A program made the translations under genes and the position numbers. Shown in pieces: positions 53,301-61,128 of a stretch of DNA of 64,000 bases. Below the pieces are notes generated by a model that ran no database searches, was not told where the DNA came from, and saw nothing but the letters and a program-made list of their open reading frames with translations. The stretch lies in the NCBI GenBank assembly GCA_035718275.1, contig DASTHI010000007.1, positions 90,303-154,302 on the forward strand. The letters are read 5' to 3'. This DNA comes from Pseudolabrys sp035718275. GTDB lineage: Bacteria; Pseudomonadota; Alphaproteobacteria; Rhizobiales; Xanthobacteraceae. Every line of letters starts with the position of its first letter. Positions within the stretch are counted from its first letter, which is position 1.

Positions 53301-55528
53301 CCAATCATCGGCGCATCCGGGATTACTGGAAGTGTTATCTTGCGTTCGACGCCGCGGCCGCCGGATTCAGCCATCCTGATCGCAATGCGCGCCTCGAGCG
53401 GTCGGCTGCTTGCCGGGAGATCACCGAAATTGACGGGAAAGGTCGCTTTTCCCGAGGCATCCGTCGCGGGAAGATCATCGAGTTTCTCGCGAACCGTTGT
53501 GACTTCGTCGTCCAACAGGCCGAAAACGTAACCAGGATATCCGGCACGCTCCTTGGCGACTCCAATCGTGGTTTCCCCGCTGAGCTCCAGGCCCGACGCC
53601 GGCGCTCCATACAAAAAGTGTCCATCGACGCTGAACTGCGACGCCACGTCATGCGCGATCGCTTTGGCGGCGGAAGCCAGATCAAATTCGATCCGGTCGG
53701 GGACGTAATCCTCCACCATGAAAGTCGTTTCTCCGACGGGCCCACGCCTGGGATCCGTGTAGGCCGCGACGCGCCAGGTGCCGGTGGAGGCTGAGGACGC
53801 AATCGGAATATTCAACGAACGGCCGCCAAGACCCTGGTCGGCAACCACTACGCGGCGGTACTCGACGCCATCAGGACGTTCGACGACGAAAGTGAGGGGC
53901 GCATTCAGTACTGCTGATCCGAGCGCGTCGCGCAAGAGTGCGGTCACCGATACCGTTTCACCGGTCCGATAGACGCCGCGCTCCGTGTAGAGGAAAGCAT
54001 CGAGCCCGGCAGGAACACGCCGCCCGGCGACACCCCGATCCGACAAATCGAATGGCGGCGCCTTCAGGCTCAGGAATGCGTAGTCATCCCGTTCGGTGGC
54101 GACGAGGACTGCCGGCGCTGCCCCTCCCTCCCCGCGCGCCAATCCCGGTTCGAAATGCAGCGATCCGTTGCGGTCCGTTTGACGCGTCGCGAGAACTTCA
54201 TTGTTGCGGGCGATCAGCCGCACCTCGACGCCGCCACGAGGCTGAGCGGAGCCGAGCGAATGGACAAAGACATCGATTCCCCCCGGTGTGCTGTACGCCG
54301 TCAGCCCGATATCGGACACGATGAACCACTGGGTAGCTTGCTGTCCGTAGCCATTCGCAGCCGATTCCTCGGGCGCAGCTGTCATCACGTAAACGCCCGG
54401 GGCGAGGTTCTTCACCGCCTGATCGAGCGGGAACGCGGTCGTCAGTTCCGTATTCAGCTTCGACTCGACGGCAAGCGCGCCACTCCACACTTTTGCTCCG
54501 CGCTCGTTTGCGAGCCGCTCAGCCTGATAGGCACTGAGATTGCGCTGGAATTCGTAACCGAGAACCGTGTCGATGAGATTGCGATCACCTATGCGGTAGA
54601 TCGACAGCGTTATAGATTTCGTGTTGATGCTCAGAAGCGGAATACCTTGCTGACCGCTGCGCGGTAGAACGTATGCCTTTCCGGAAAACCGCACGAACGG
54701 CTTGCGGTCGCGTACGAAAATTGTGAACTCCGCCGATCTGGCGAGTGTTTCCTTTACGACGGATGGCAGGCCCGCTCGCAACGTGACCGAATAGCGCTCG
54801 CCGTGCCTGAGACCCTCGACGCAAAGCTGTTTGTCCTCCGTAGAGAGCGCCGGACGATCGATGCCCGCGACGGCGACGTATGGCGACAGATCGGTACGGC
54901 GGCCAGGCAGCTCTTCGGAAAACTGAAAGCATGCCCGCGGCGAGATCGAATCCGAATCCACCGTATAGTCGATCAACCGAAATCCATGCTCCGAGCGCAG
55001 CCTCTCATATTCGCTGCGCAGTTCCGCGATCTCGCGCAGTTCGAGGGAGAGCCGCAGAGAATCGAGTGCGTCTCGCCATTGCTGACGCTCCGCGAGGGTC
55101 CGGCCGAGAATCGACAAACTCTCCGCCTCGACATTGCGCTCCTGAGCGCGCTGGTAAGCGAGATAAGCCGCAGTTGAGGCACGGTCGAGCAGCAGTGCCT
55201 TCTCTCGGTCGTCTCTCGGGCGAAGCTGCAGGATGGCACGCGCGAGCCGAACCCAGTTCGAAGCATCATCAGGTCCGACGGCGACCAACTGTCCCAGCAC
55301 CACCATGCCGGCCCGGACATCGTTCTTCTGGAATGCCGCATCAGCTTCCCGGCGCAACGCTGCCGCGTTCTTGGTAACGACCCCCGCGTCGGTCTTGATT
55401 TGGGCTTCGAGCTTGATTGCAGCCTCGTCGAGGGCTGCGCGCTTGAAGTCCTTCTCCGCCGCGAGCGCGGGAATGAAAACGACGGCAAGAAGCGCGGCGG
55501 CAAGGCCGACTCGTACAACCCAACGCAT
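50327..55528 (-). CDS. Bacterial alpha-2-macroglobulin (YfhM-like)
   Basis: A 1733-residue periplasmic protease trap. A signal peptide lies at about residues 1-25 (VGLAAALLAVVFIPALAA) with no lipobox Cys, so it is probably not a lipoprotein, unlike E. coli YfhM. A helical N-terminal part (to about 200), MG domains, the A2M bait/ANA region (DRIEFDL, GETTIGVAKERAGYPG) and a TED domain follow. The thioester motif is intact as GCSEQ with Cys1285 and Gln1288. The ATG at 55528 has GGGAGG 9 bp upstream; a longer TTG start at 55561 is less likely. The stop overlaps pbpC, and the protein should guard the periplasm against host or rival proteases. Confidence 0.94.
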   Translation of the reverse strand: MRWVVRVGLAAALLAVVFIPALAAEKDFKRAALDEAAIKLEAQIKTDAGVVTKNAAALRREADAAFQKNDVRAGMVVLGQLVAVGPDDASNWVRLARAILQLRPRDDREKALLLDRASTAAYLAYQRAQERNVEAESLSILGRTLAERQQWRDALDSLRLSLELREIAELRSEYERLRSEHGFRLIDYTVDSDSISPRACFQFSEELPGRRTDLSPYVAVAGIDRPALSTEDKQLCVEGLRHGERYSVTLRAGLPSVVKETLARSAEFTIFVRDRKPFVRFSGKAYVLPRSGQQGIPLLSINTKSITLSIYRIGDRNLIDTVLGYEFQRNLSAYQAERLANERGAKVWSGALAVESKLNTELTTAFPLDQAVKNLAPGVYVMTAAPEESAANGYGQQATQWFIVSDIGLTAYSTPGGIDVFVHSLGSAQPRGGVEVRLIARNNEVLATRQTDRNGSLHFEPGLARGEGGAAPAVLVATERDDYAFLSLKAPPFDLSDRGVAGRRVPAGLDAFLYTERGVYRTGETVSVTALLRDALGSAVLNAPLTFVVERPDGVEYRRVVVADQGLGGRSLNIPIASSASTGTWRVAAYTDPRRGPVGETTFMVEDYVPDRIEFDLASAAKAIAHDVASQFSVDGHFLYGAPASGLELSGETTIGVAKERAGYPGYVFGLLDDEVTTVREKLDDLPATDASGKATFPVNFGDLPASSRPLEARIAIRMAESGGRGVERKITLPVIPDAPMIGIKPLFSGRSLADGANAEFNVVMVAPDGKMLAKDGLWYDLLKVETSFQWYRQNGQWTYEPVNRTERVANGRLDVAADAAAKISLPVKWGRYRLEVSTGEPDGPATSLSFDAGFYAEASADTPDLLEVALDKPDYKSGDTMNVGITARSAGRLTVSVFTDRLVESQSQDVKPGDTRVGIRVGRDWGTGAYVIATLRRPLDAAAQRMPGRAIGVQWFSIDRNARTLAVDMTLPATVRPNSALSLPIKIGGLAVGEEARVVVAAVDVGILNLTNYKPPAPDDFYLGQRRLSAEVRDLYGQLIDGMHGARGQIRTGGDATGAELSGSPPTQPPLSLYSGIVTVDRNGIAKVDFDIPAFAGTIRVMAVAWSKDKVGKATGDVMVRDPVVLTTTLPRFLRSGDQSSINLELDNVDGGAGDYIVDFAADGSLSVDGERSHTLRLASKERRAIQLRVTGDRVGAGVLKVLVRGPDNFALERSYALDVRPANQILTRRTVRTLAAGETLTMSKDLFADFATGTGRAGLSVTTSTSLDAATLLNSLEGYPFGCSEQIASSALALLYVRELVGRTQPYDEADTDARIRDAITRLLARQGANGSFGLWSVGGDDAWLDAYVTDFLSRARARGFEIPQAAYALALDRLRNYVANAPEPSKDGGRELAYALYVLARNGAASIGDLRYIADVRLAAVATPIAKAQIAAALAMLGDKARADEVYLSALRDITAQAKVQAGRADFGSPLRDAAALVTLASEGRAPQRTIDDAVEQVDAARALTAATSTQENAWLVLAARALVRQLNAISLAVNGETRQGTFYRSFQSEDLAAPFIVQNRGEGSVQAVVSVSGSPLVPEPTSERGFRIERSFHTLDGKTIDPGKAKQNQRFVVVLKMTEPQPQFGRVIVADYLPAGFEIDNPRLVSSGETGTLTWITNAAQPISVEFRDDRFSAAFERSRDSAPVFALAYVVRAVSPGRYVLPQAKVEDMYRPDRFGLTATGSIEITTR

Positions 55529-55867
55529 CTGGCAGGACCTCCCGAAAAGGCGCTTCGCCAACTATCATTTCAGTTTGCGATGGTGTCGAGGACATGACTG
55601 CCGCGGCGGCGGAACAGCATTTGGAACATGTGGATAGGCGCGCAAACGGCTTTCCATGCGGCTGGAAGGGGCTTTGCTGATATCCTCAGAACCCACATCA
55701 GCCGATTGCGCCCGACCGTCCGCCGCCGCGCAGAATGGAACAACTCCGGGGGCGACACGCGTTCAGGTGAACGCTGCCCGTCAAAGCAAGCCAGCAAGGC
55801 CTTTTCTGAGCCTCGCCGACTCAGTCTTTTGCCTATGGCCCCGGAGACGGGTAAACGTTGCGGCATC
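55529..55867. other. Gap between alpha-2-macroglobulin and tRNA-Arg
   Basis: About 340 bp holding the divergent promoters of the envelope cluster and the tRNA. I cannot identify reliable hexamers; TATGGC at about 55838 could be a -10 box for the tRNA. No gene is supported. Confidence 0.4.
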
Positions 55868-55944
<77 letters not shown>

Positions 55945-56265
55945 CTCTTTCCAATGTGCCAGCGGACCCACTCGTCTCCGGGGATTTCGCGCGTTTCCAC
56001 ATCCCACGATCAGGGCAGCCTCGGCGAGCTTTGCTGAGGCCGGGAAAGCTCGCCGGCAGAAAACCTTCTGGTATGACCCGCAGGAAGTGGGGATCTTCAC
56101 ATTTATTGGCGACGTCGTGTGTGCTGCCTGGATTAACTTGATGCTGTCCCGAAATGATTTGCGCTGTCGAAGCCATCTCCATTCCCAAGGATGGAACTCT
56201 TGGTTCCATTCAGGCATTGTTCAACTCGCCTCTGGCAATCTGCCGAACGCACAGGGAGGATGACA
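55945..56265. other. Gap after tRNA-Arg
   Basis: About 320 bp with no gene. Two minus-strand open frames that read through the antisense of the tRNA (with GFEPATLSLEG and RQDSNLRPSA) are known translation artefacts. The end of the gap carries the AGGGAGGA ribosome binding site of the next gene. Confidence 0.6.
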
Positions 56266-56577
56266 ATGCGCACGCTGTTTCTCGCAGCTGTTGTTGCTCT
56301 AGGCTCGCTCTCGATGTCTCAGAGTGCCAGCTCAATGCCAGCTGGACCGTTGGCAATTCAAAGCGAGAATCCGATTGAGACTGTTGCGTATGTATGCCGT
56401 CGCGTGCGGGTCTGTGGCCCCCACGGTTGCGGCTGGCGGCGCCGCTGCTGGGAAACTGGGCGCCGCTGGGGCGGGTATGGCGGCGGGTACTATCCGCCAG
56501 GTGCCGCGATTTATAACCCGTGTGGTCCTGGCTGGAGTGTTCAGGACGGCGTTTGCAAACCGTACAGGGGATACTGA
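56266..56577 (+). CDS. Small secreted Cys/Gly-rich protein
   Basis: A 103-residue protein of unknown function with a signal peptide (residues 1-24, LAAVVALGSLSMSQSASS). The mature part contains CRRVRVCGPHGCGWRRRC and a Gly/Tyr-rich stretch (RRWGGYGGGYYPPG), then CGPGW and a terminal CKPYRGY; six cysteines are present. Small exported proteins with a GCGWRR pattern are frequent in Bradyrhizobium relatives. The AGGGAGGA site six bases before the ATG sets the start; a longer frame at 56191 does not have one. Confidence 0.78.
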   Translation: MRTLFLAAVVALGSLSMSQSASSMPAGPLAIQSENPIETVAYVCRRVRVCGPHGCGWRRRCWETGRRWGGYGGGYYPPGAAIYNPCGPGWSVQDGVCKPYRGY

Positions 56578-56976
56578 CAGCATTCAGCAGGCGCAGTTCG
56601 AACGGGCGCAAAGATGACGCCTCTCGCCATCGCTTCACTGCGCCCACATGCCTTTCGGCCGCTCCTTGTCTAATGGTTAGGCAAGCATGATGGCGACTGG
56701 CCCTGTCGCCATCATGGCATTCTGCCCATTGAGAGGTTCAGGGCCGAGGAAAACCTTCTCCGAGATTCAGCGCCGTTGTCGCCGCACAGTTTGCGGATGG
56801 AGGCGGGCTAACTTGAGGCCAGTTTTGGCGTCGTGCTATCAATAAGAGAGGTCGTGATACCGAACCCTGCACGCGTTGGAAAGTTGCGTCTTTCACCTCA
56901 CACGCACAACGCATTCAGCACCGAAGCAAATGCCACCTAGACGGGATGGCAGAAGCTCAGCAGTACACTGATGAAT
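56578..56976. other. Gap with a long hairpin before the low-GC gene
   Basis: About 400 bp without a gene. Its main feature is the 12-bp stem at 56686-56716. GC content drops toward the following gene. Confidence 0.45.
56686..56716. repeat. 12-bp perfect inverted repeat, extended by flanking arms
   Basis: CATGATGGCGAC (56686-56697) pairs with GTCGCCATCATG (56705-56716) across a 7-nt loop. GGCA and AATG on the left can pair with TGCC and CATT on the right, lengthening the structure to roughly 56672-56733. No T-run follows. It could be a structured RNA, a REP-like element or a factor-dependent terminator for the small secreted-protein gene. Confidence 0.7.
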
Positions 56977-58605
56977 CTATTGCGTCGATGAATTCGAACA
57001 AAATTCAAAGTGTTCCACCCTTTTGGCATGGTGGTACAGCCCGCATAGTATCTCCGGCCCCGCACGTTTAAAAACATGCTTCACTGGCTCCGCCTGGCTC
57101 ACTGCAATGTGCGCGACTACTAGAGTTATTCCGATTGTTAGCGCCCAGCGATGGTTCTGAAGTTTGTCTAATTGACTCAACAGTAATGCCGCAGCGATGA
57201 CAACAAGCGGATCTGTGAAAATAAAATACTCGAGCTTAAGATCTCGTCCCATTCCAAGCAGATCCACGAGCCACACTGAGCACATCAGCGCGCCCGCCTG
57301 CATGACGAGGTTATATTGCCGTCTACGCCACGCAAAGATAGTCGCGGCGATTACGAACCACTCAAGAAATATTGTTGGGCGGGGCGATGAATGGAAGATG
57401 AAAGTCCGTCTAGCGACCACACCAACTATAGCTCTCAGGACAAACCCTATTCTTTGAATGCTGAATAAGCCGTCGCCTTCTCCAAGTTGTGGGTATGCAC
57501 CCGCTGCAAAATTATACATCTGCTCTAGTGGATTCGTGACTACAGCGACATTGTTTGGATTGTACTGAATCGTAAGTACCAATAAACTCAATACTCCTCC
57601 GATTGTTACCATAGCTGTTGCCGCAACCAGTTCTGTAACGGGTATACGGTATGCGACTGCAAACGCCAGCATGCTGGCTGCGATCCAGCAAATGACGACG
57701 CTTTGGTAAGCGCCCGGACTGCCCAGCAAATCCCGCACGCGGGAATTGAGGCTTAGGCTGGATGAAAGCCCTTCAGAAATTAGCGGCAAAGCCAATTCTG
57801 CAAGCAGAGCGCCGAGAACGATTAGTCCAGCAGTTGCAAAGAAGCCCCGCAAAGAATTTCGCCATATGCTTGTTTGAACTCTTACGCATGGTCCAAATGA
57901 AAACGCGATTATCGGTAATACACAGATCAGAAAAATCGCCTGAACTTTGTTGAGCATCGCAAGCACGGAAGCGAAGCTCGCTAACCCCATAAGGAATGGC
58001 CGCCATCCAGTTCGATCCGTGCGAGCAGCGATAATAACGATCAAGACTGCAAATGTTGTCAGCGCGCCTGCTACTAGCTCGGTACGAACAATTCGCAATT
58101 GCATTTCGAGGCCGCCAGAGAATGCCAGCGCGAATGCACCCAGCGCCGCAACTCGCCAGTCGCGAACTAAAACGCGGAGCAAAAAAGCAAACATCAGCAC
58201 AAAGACAATTGCTATTCCGAGAGAAAGCACCCGCGCCGCTTGTGTGGCATACGTCCACGCAAGCGCGAACCCGACAGAATCGCTAAGGGGAGGAATTGCT
58301 AGGAAGGAGGAGACTTCAAGGAGCCCTAGGGAATGCAAAAACCGAAACCACCCAGCTATGGATAGGATCGTAAGATAGCCGGGATGATCGAAGTACTCTT
58401 GCGGTAACCCGGCGTTCAGCAAAAAACCGTTATAGACCATCCAAAAATCCATATCGGCGATCCGCCAATATGGGTACCAAAACCCAAAGAGAAAAAATGA
58501 CAGGGTCATCCCTGCCGTGATGCTGAGCAGACTAAAGTTCCAGCTGACGACGACCAACCGATCAAGAACATTGGTAGTCGGCACTGCCTTACGCAGCCAC
58601 TTCAC
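56977..58605 (-). CDS. Polytopic membrane protein, GT-C glycosyltransferase-like
   Basis: A 542-residue protein with about 11-13 membrane segments. The first periplasmic loop has RIADMDFWMVYNGFLLNAGLP followed by HPGYLTI, which resembles the acidic loop of GT-C transferases, so a lipid-linked sugar transfer role is possible, but I do not recognise the family firmly. It starts with GTG at 58605. Its base composition is visibly lower in GC than all neighbours and its codon use looks different, which suggests acquisition by transfer. It stands alone between gaps of about 400 and 236 bp, 1 kb from tRNA-Arg. Confidence 0.7.
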   Translation of the reverse strand: MKWLRKAVPTTNVLDRLVVVSWNFSLLSITAGMTLSFFLFGFWYPYWRIADMDFWMVYNGFLLNAGLPQEYFDHPGYLTILSIAGWFRFLHSLGLLEVSSFLAIPPLSDSVGFALAWTYATQAARVLSLGIAIVFVLMFAFLLRVLVRDWRVAALGAFALAFSGGLEMQLRIVRTELVAGALTTFAVLIVIIAARTDRTGWRPFLMGLASFASVLAMLNKVQAIFLICVLPIIAFSFGPCVRVQTSIWRNSLRGFFATAGLIVLGALLAELALPLISEGLSSSLSLNSRVRDLLGSPGAYQSVVICWIAASMLAFAVAYRIPVTELVAATAMVTIGGVLSLLVLTIQYNPNNVAVVTNPLEQMYNFAAGAYPQLGEGDGLFSIQRIGFVLRAIVGVVARRTFIFHSSPRPTIFLEWFVIAATIFAWRRRQYNLVMQAGALMCSVWLVDLLGMGRDLKLEYFIFTDPLVVIAAALLLSQLDKLQNHRWALTIGITLVVAHIAVSQAEPVKHVFKRAGPEILCGLYHHAKRVEHFEFCSNSSTQ

Positions 58606-58841
58606 CTTCTTGTTTCTCCCCGGGTAAAGTTGTGCTGTTCAAGCATTACTTGAACGGATGAATAGCCGCCGGTCCCGAAACAATGGTAGAATTGTATTGA
58701 ACCGAAATTGAAAGACTTTGCTTCTGACTTTTCACAGGAAAAGATTCCGTAGAAATAGGCAGCATTGCATAGTGACAGACTCGCCGGTCTGCGAGTAATC
58801 AACCGCGCTCCCGAAACGGCCATCAGCGCCTAGGTGACCGC

Positions 58842-60209
58842 CTATGCGACGTGGTGGTAGCGCTTGAAATCCGAGAGAATGCGCTCTCCCGATCGGCGAA
58901 GAGCTGCCATTTTCTCGGCAAGACCATTTACAATGAGCTTTCCTTCGCGTTTCACCACACGGCCGGCGATCAACACGGTGTCGACATTGGCGGTCCCCGC
59001 CTGCATGACCGCACAGCCGACCAGGTCATGCATCGGCACCATATTGAGAGCATCGGTCCGCAGAAGAAGGATGTCGGCCTGTTTGCCCGGAGTGATCGAA
59101 CCGGTCCGATCATCGAGACCAGCGATCCTGGCGGCTTCTGTTGTGACCCACGACAGTGCGTCTCGACACGTTAGCGGAGAACGCTGCGGACGCGCGCCGG
59201 TTTTCGTCAGCGCCGCGATGATGCTACGATTCCGCTCATGCTGGAGTGTCAGCCGCATGCAGGTAAAAAGGTCGCTGCCGACGGCCGGCTCAACATCGGT
59301 TCCGATCGAGATGGGTGCGTTCAGGGAATGCAGGATGCCGGTGAGCGGATCGCCGTATCCCATCTGCAACTCGATTTCAGCCGTAACGGTAAAGGTTCCG
59401 CCGCGGTCCACAATGCCACGCACGGTGTCCGGTGCGATATCGTTGCCGTGAACGACCGTAACATGGCGGTCGATCAGATCGTCTTTCAGCAGACGCTCGA
59501 AGCCATTCGGCACCAGAGAGGTCCCGCCACCCACATGCATGCTGGCGAGCAGGTCGAACTCGCGGGCAAGCGCGAGGTCCGTCACGGTGACATCATAAGT
59601 GGAATAGTAAGGACCAAGAATCGCAAGGCCAAAGGTGAGCAGTCCTTCGCGGCTTGCAAACCGCCCCTTGCAAAAACGCTCGATCTCGCGCCGCGGCATC
59701 GGCACCTCGCTGAAATGCCGCTGGCCAGCTTTCGGATCCGGTTTCGGAGAGCCGTGCAGAAACAGTGCGCGTATGCCCGCCTCTTCCAGGCCGCGGATGG
59801 CAGCGTCACTGTGCTCGGGCGTCGGATTGTTATGGCACCAGTCAACCAGCGTGGTCGCCCCATTGTTGATCTGGTTCAGCGCGCCCATGAGGTTCGCAAT
59901 GTAGATGTCTTCGGGACGAAACAGCGTGGCGAGTCCGCGATGCATCGCCTGCATGTATTCGGCGACGGTCCAATCGGCAGCGATCCCGCGCAGACCGGTT
60001 TGCCAGGTATGCAGATGGCCGTTGATAAAACCGGGCAGTAGCAACATCTGGGAGGCATCGATCGTGTCGGCATCATCGGCGGCGATGCTCGGCCGCACGG
60101 CAACGATGCGATCTCGTTCGATCAGGACATCTCCCTTGGGCAGGTCTCCAATGGCTGCATCCATGCTTACGATGGCAGCGCCCTTGATCAGCGTCCGGTG
60201 TTTGTTCAC
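58842..60209 (-). CDS. Amidohydrolase (cytosine deaminase / ATZ-TRZ-like)
   Basis: A 455-residue metal-dependent hydrolase of the amidohydrolase superfamily (subtype I, TIM barrel). The metal ligands visible are H65 and H67 (NGHLHTWQTGLRG), then the His of LASMHVGGG, the His of VTVVHGNDIAP, and the Asp of ISIGTDVEPAVG. The N-terminal part (LIKGAAIVSMD) and C-terminal KQADILLLRTDALNMVPMHDLVG and VLIAGRVVKREG are of the ATZ/TRZ deaminase type. I start at GTG 60209 (VNKHRTLIKGA), which has AGGGAG six bases upstream; a frame starting at 60377 is less likely. The substrate is unknown. Confidence 0.87.
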   Translation of the reverse strand: MNKHRTLIKGAAIVSMDAAIGDLPKGDVLIERDRIVAVRPSIAADDADTIDASQMLLLPGFINGHLHTWQTGLRGIAADWTVAEYMQAMHRGLATLFRPEDIYIANLMGALNQINNGATTLVDWCHNNPTPEHSDAAIRGLEEAGIRALFLHGSPKPDPKAGQRHFSEVPMPRREIERFCKGRFASREGLLTFGLAILGPYYSTYDVTVTDLALAREFDLLASMHVGGGTSLVPNGFERLLKDDLIDRHVTVVHGNDIAPDTVRGIVDRGGTFTVTAEIELQMGYGDPLTGILHSLNAPISIGTDVEPAVGSDLFTCMRLTLQHERNRSIIAALTKTGARPQRSPLTCRDALSWVTTEAARIAGLDDRTGSITPGKQADILLLRTDALNMVPMHDLVGCAVMQAGTANVDTVLIAGRVVKREGKLIVNGLAEKMAALRRSGERILSDFKRYHHVA

Positions 60210-60461
60210 CTCTGTCTCCCTCGCAGCGCTTTCGTCGCTCGATCCCCGGCAATTCTGACATACCAAGGACGCGATGCCACAGAACTTTGCGACGAAAGGA
60301 CATTGAACACTCGAGCCGAATGTGGGCTGAGATGCTTCCTGTTCTAGACACATTCCGCATCGCAACCCCAACGGCATTCGCCATCGAGAATTTCGGCTTC
60401 AAGTTGAACTCAGATGAACCGCAAGCAGGTGGGTCCGTGCCTGCGCCGGCTCGGGGCGAAA

Positions 60462-60854
60462 CTAACGCAGTGGAGTCGCCGGCGAGCCGGCTGCTGCTCC
60501 GCCCCTGAGCGGCTCGACGTGGCGCTCGCTTGCGATCGCGGGCGCGCTGACGGGCGGCGTTGGCGGTGGACGTTCGAAATGCGCTCCGCTGCTGAGCGCG
60601 GGTCCCCCTTTCCCACGCTGTTGTTCAAGATTGGCTACGGCCCATCCCTTTGGCCCACCCCAGCCGCGGCCGGCCTTCCTTGCGAAGCCGCAGCGATACC
60701 ACCCGGCCCCGTTCCAGCCGCGCTCGTAAAGGCAATACTGATGTCCTCGCCAGACGATCGGGCTTCTCCCCGATGCAGCCGTTGCGGGCCCACAGTGAAT
60801 CAGCGGAACCGCGGCCGCGAACACGAGCGTGACGATTCGGATGCTCGACCTCAT
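60462..60854 (-). CDS. Small secreted protein, Gly/Trp-rich
   Basis: A 130-residue protein with a signal peptide (residues 1-27, IVTLVFAAAVPLIHCGPATA), or possibly a lipoprotein; a Cys lies at position 21 but without a proper lipobox. It has YCLYERGWNGAGWYRCGFARKAGRGWGGPKGW, a pattern seen in small exported proteins of Bradyrhizobium (GWYRCGY). The proline-rich tail is variable. The AGGAGAGG ribosome binding site is good. Function unknown. Confidence 0.75.
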   Translation of the reverse strand: MRSSIRIVTLVFAAAVPLIHCGPATAASGRSPIVWRGHQYCLYERGWNGAGWYRCGFARKAGRGWGGPKGWAVANLEQQRGKGGPALSSGAHFERPPPTPPVSAPAIASERHVEPLRGGAAAGSPATPLR

Positions 60855-61128
60855 ATGCCCTCTCCTCTTAAAGCGGCTGGGGAGATGGAAACGCCCAGGG
60901 TCGACGAATAGGTCCGCCGCAGGGGCGTTTCACCGACTGGGGGTTTCGATCTGAGGCCGCCATTTCGCATCGCGGCCGTCAGGGTGCGTAATGGAGTCCG
61001 GCTTCCGGACGCTATCGACTGCAGGTCTTAGACCGGATTTTGCAGGAAACCCATAATTAACAACTTTGGCACACGTATTGGCGGGGACCATATCCATTGC
61101 CTTCGGTTCCCATTGCGCCTGAATAGCA

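Noticed and set aside
58602..58823. 73-residue frame overlapping the start of the low-GC glycosyltransferase-like gene by 4 bp
   Set aside because: The overlap looks like coupling, but the sequence has no protein-like features and no ribosome binding site.
61067..61082. Sigma-54-like site TGGCAC-N5-TTGGC before the EAL gene
   Set aside because: The -12 element lacks the GC dinucleotide at the required spacing, and no sigma-54 activator gene is near.
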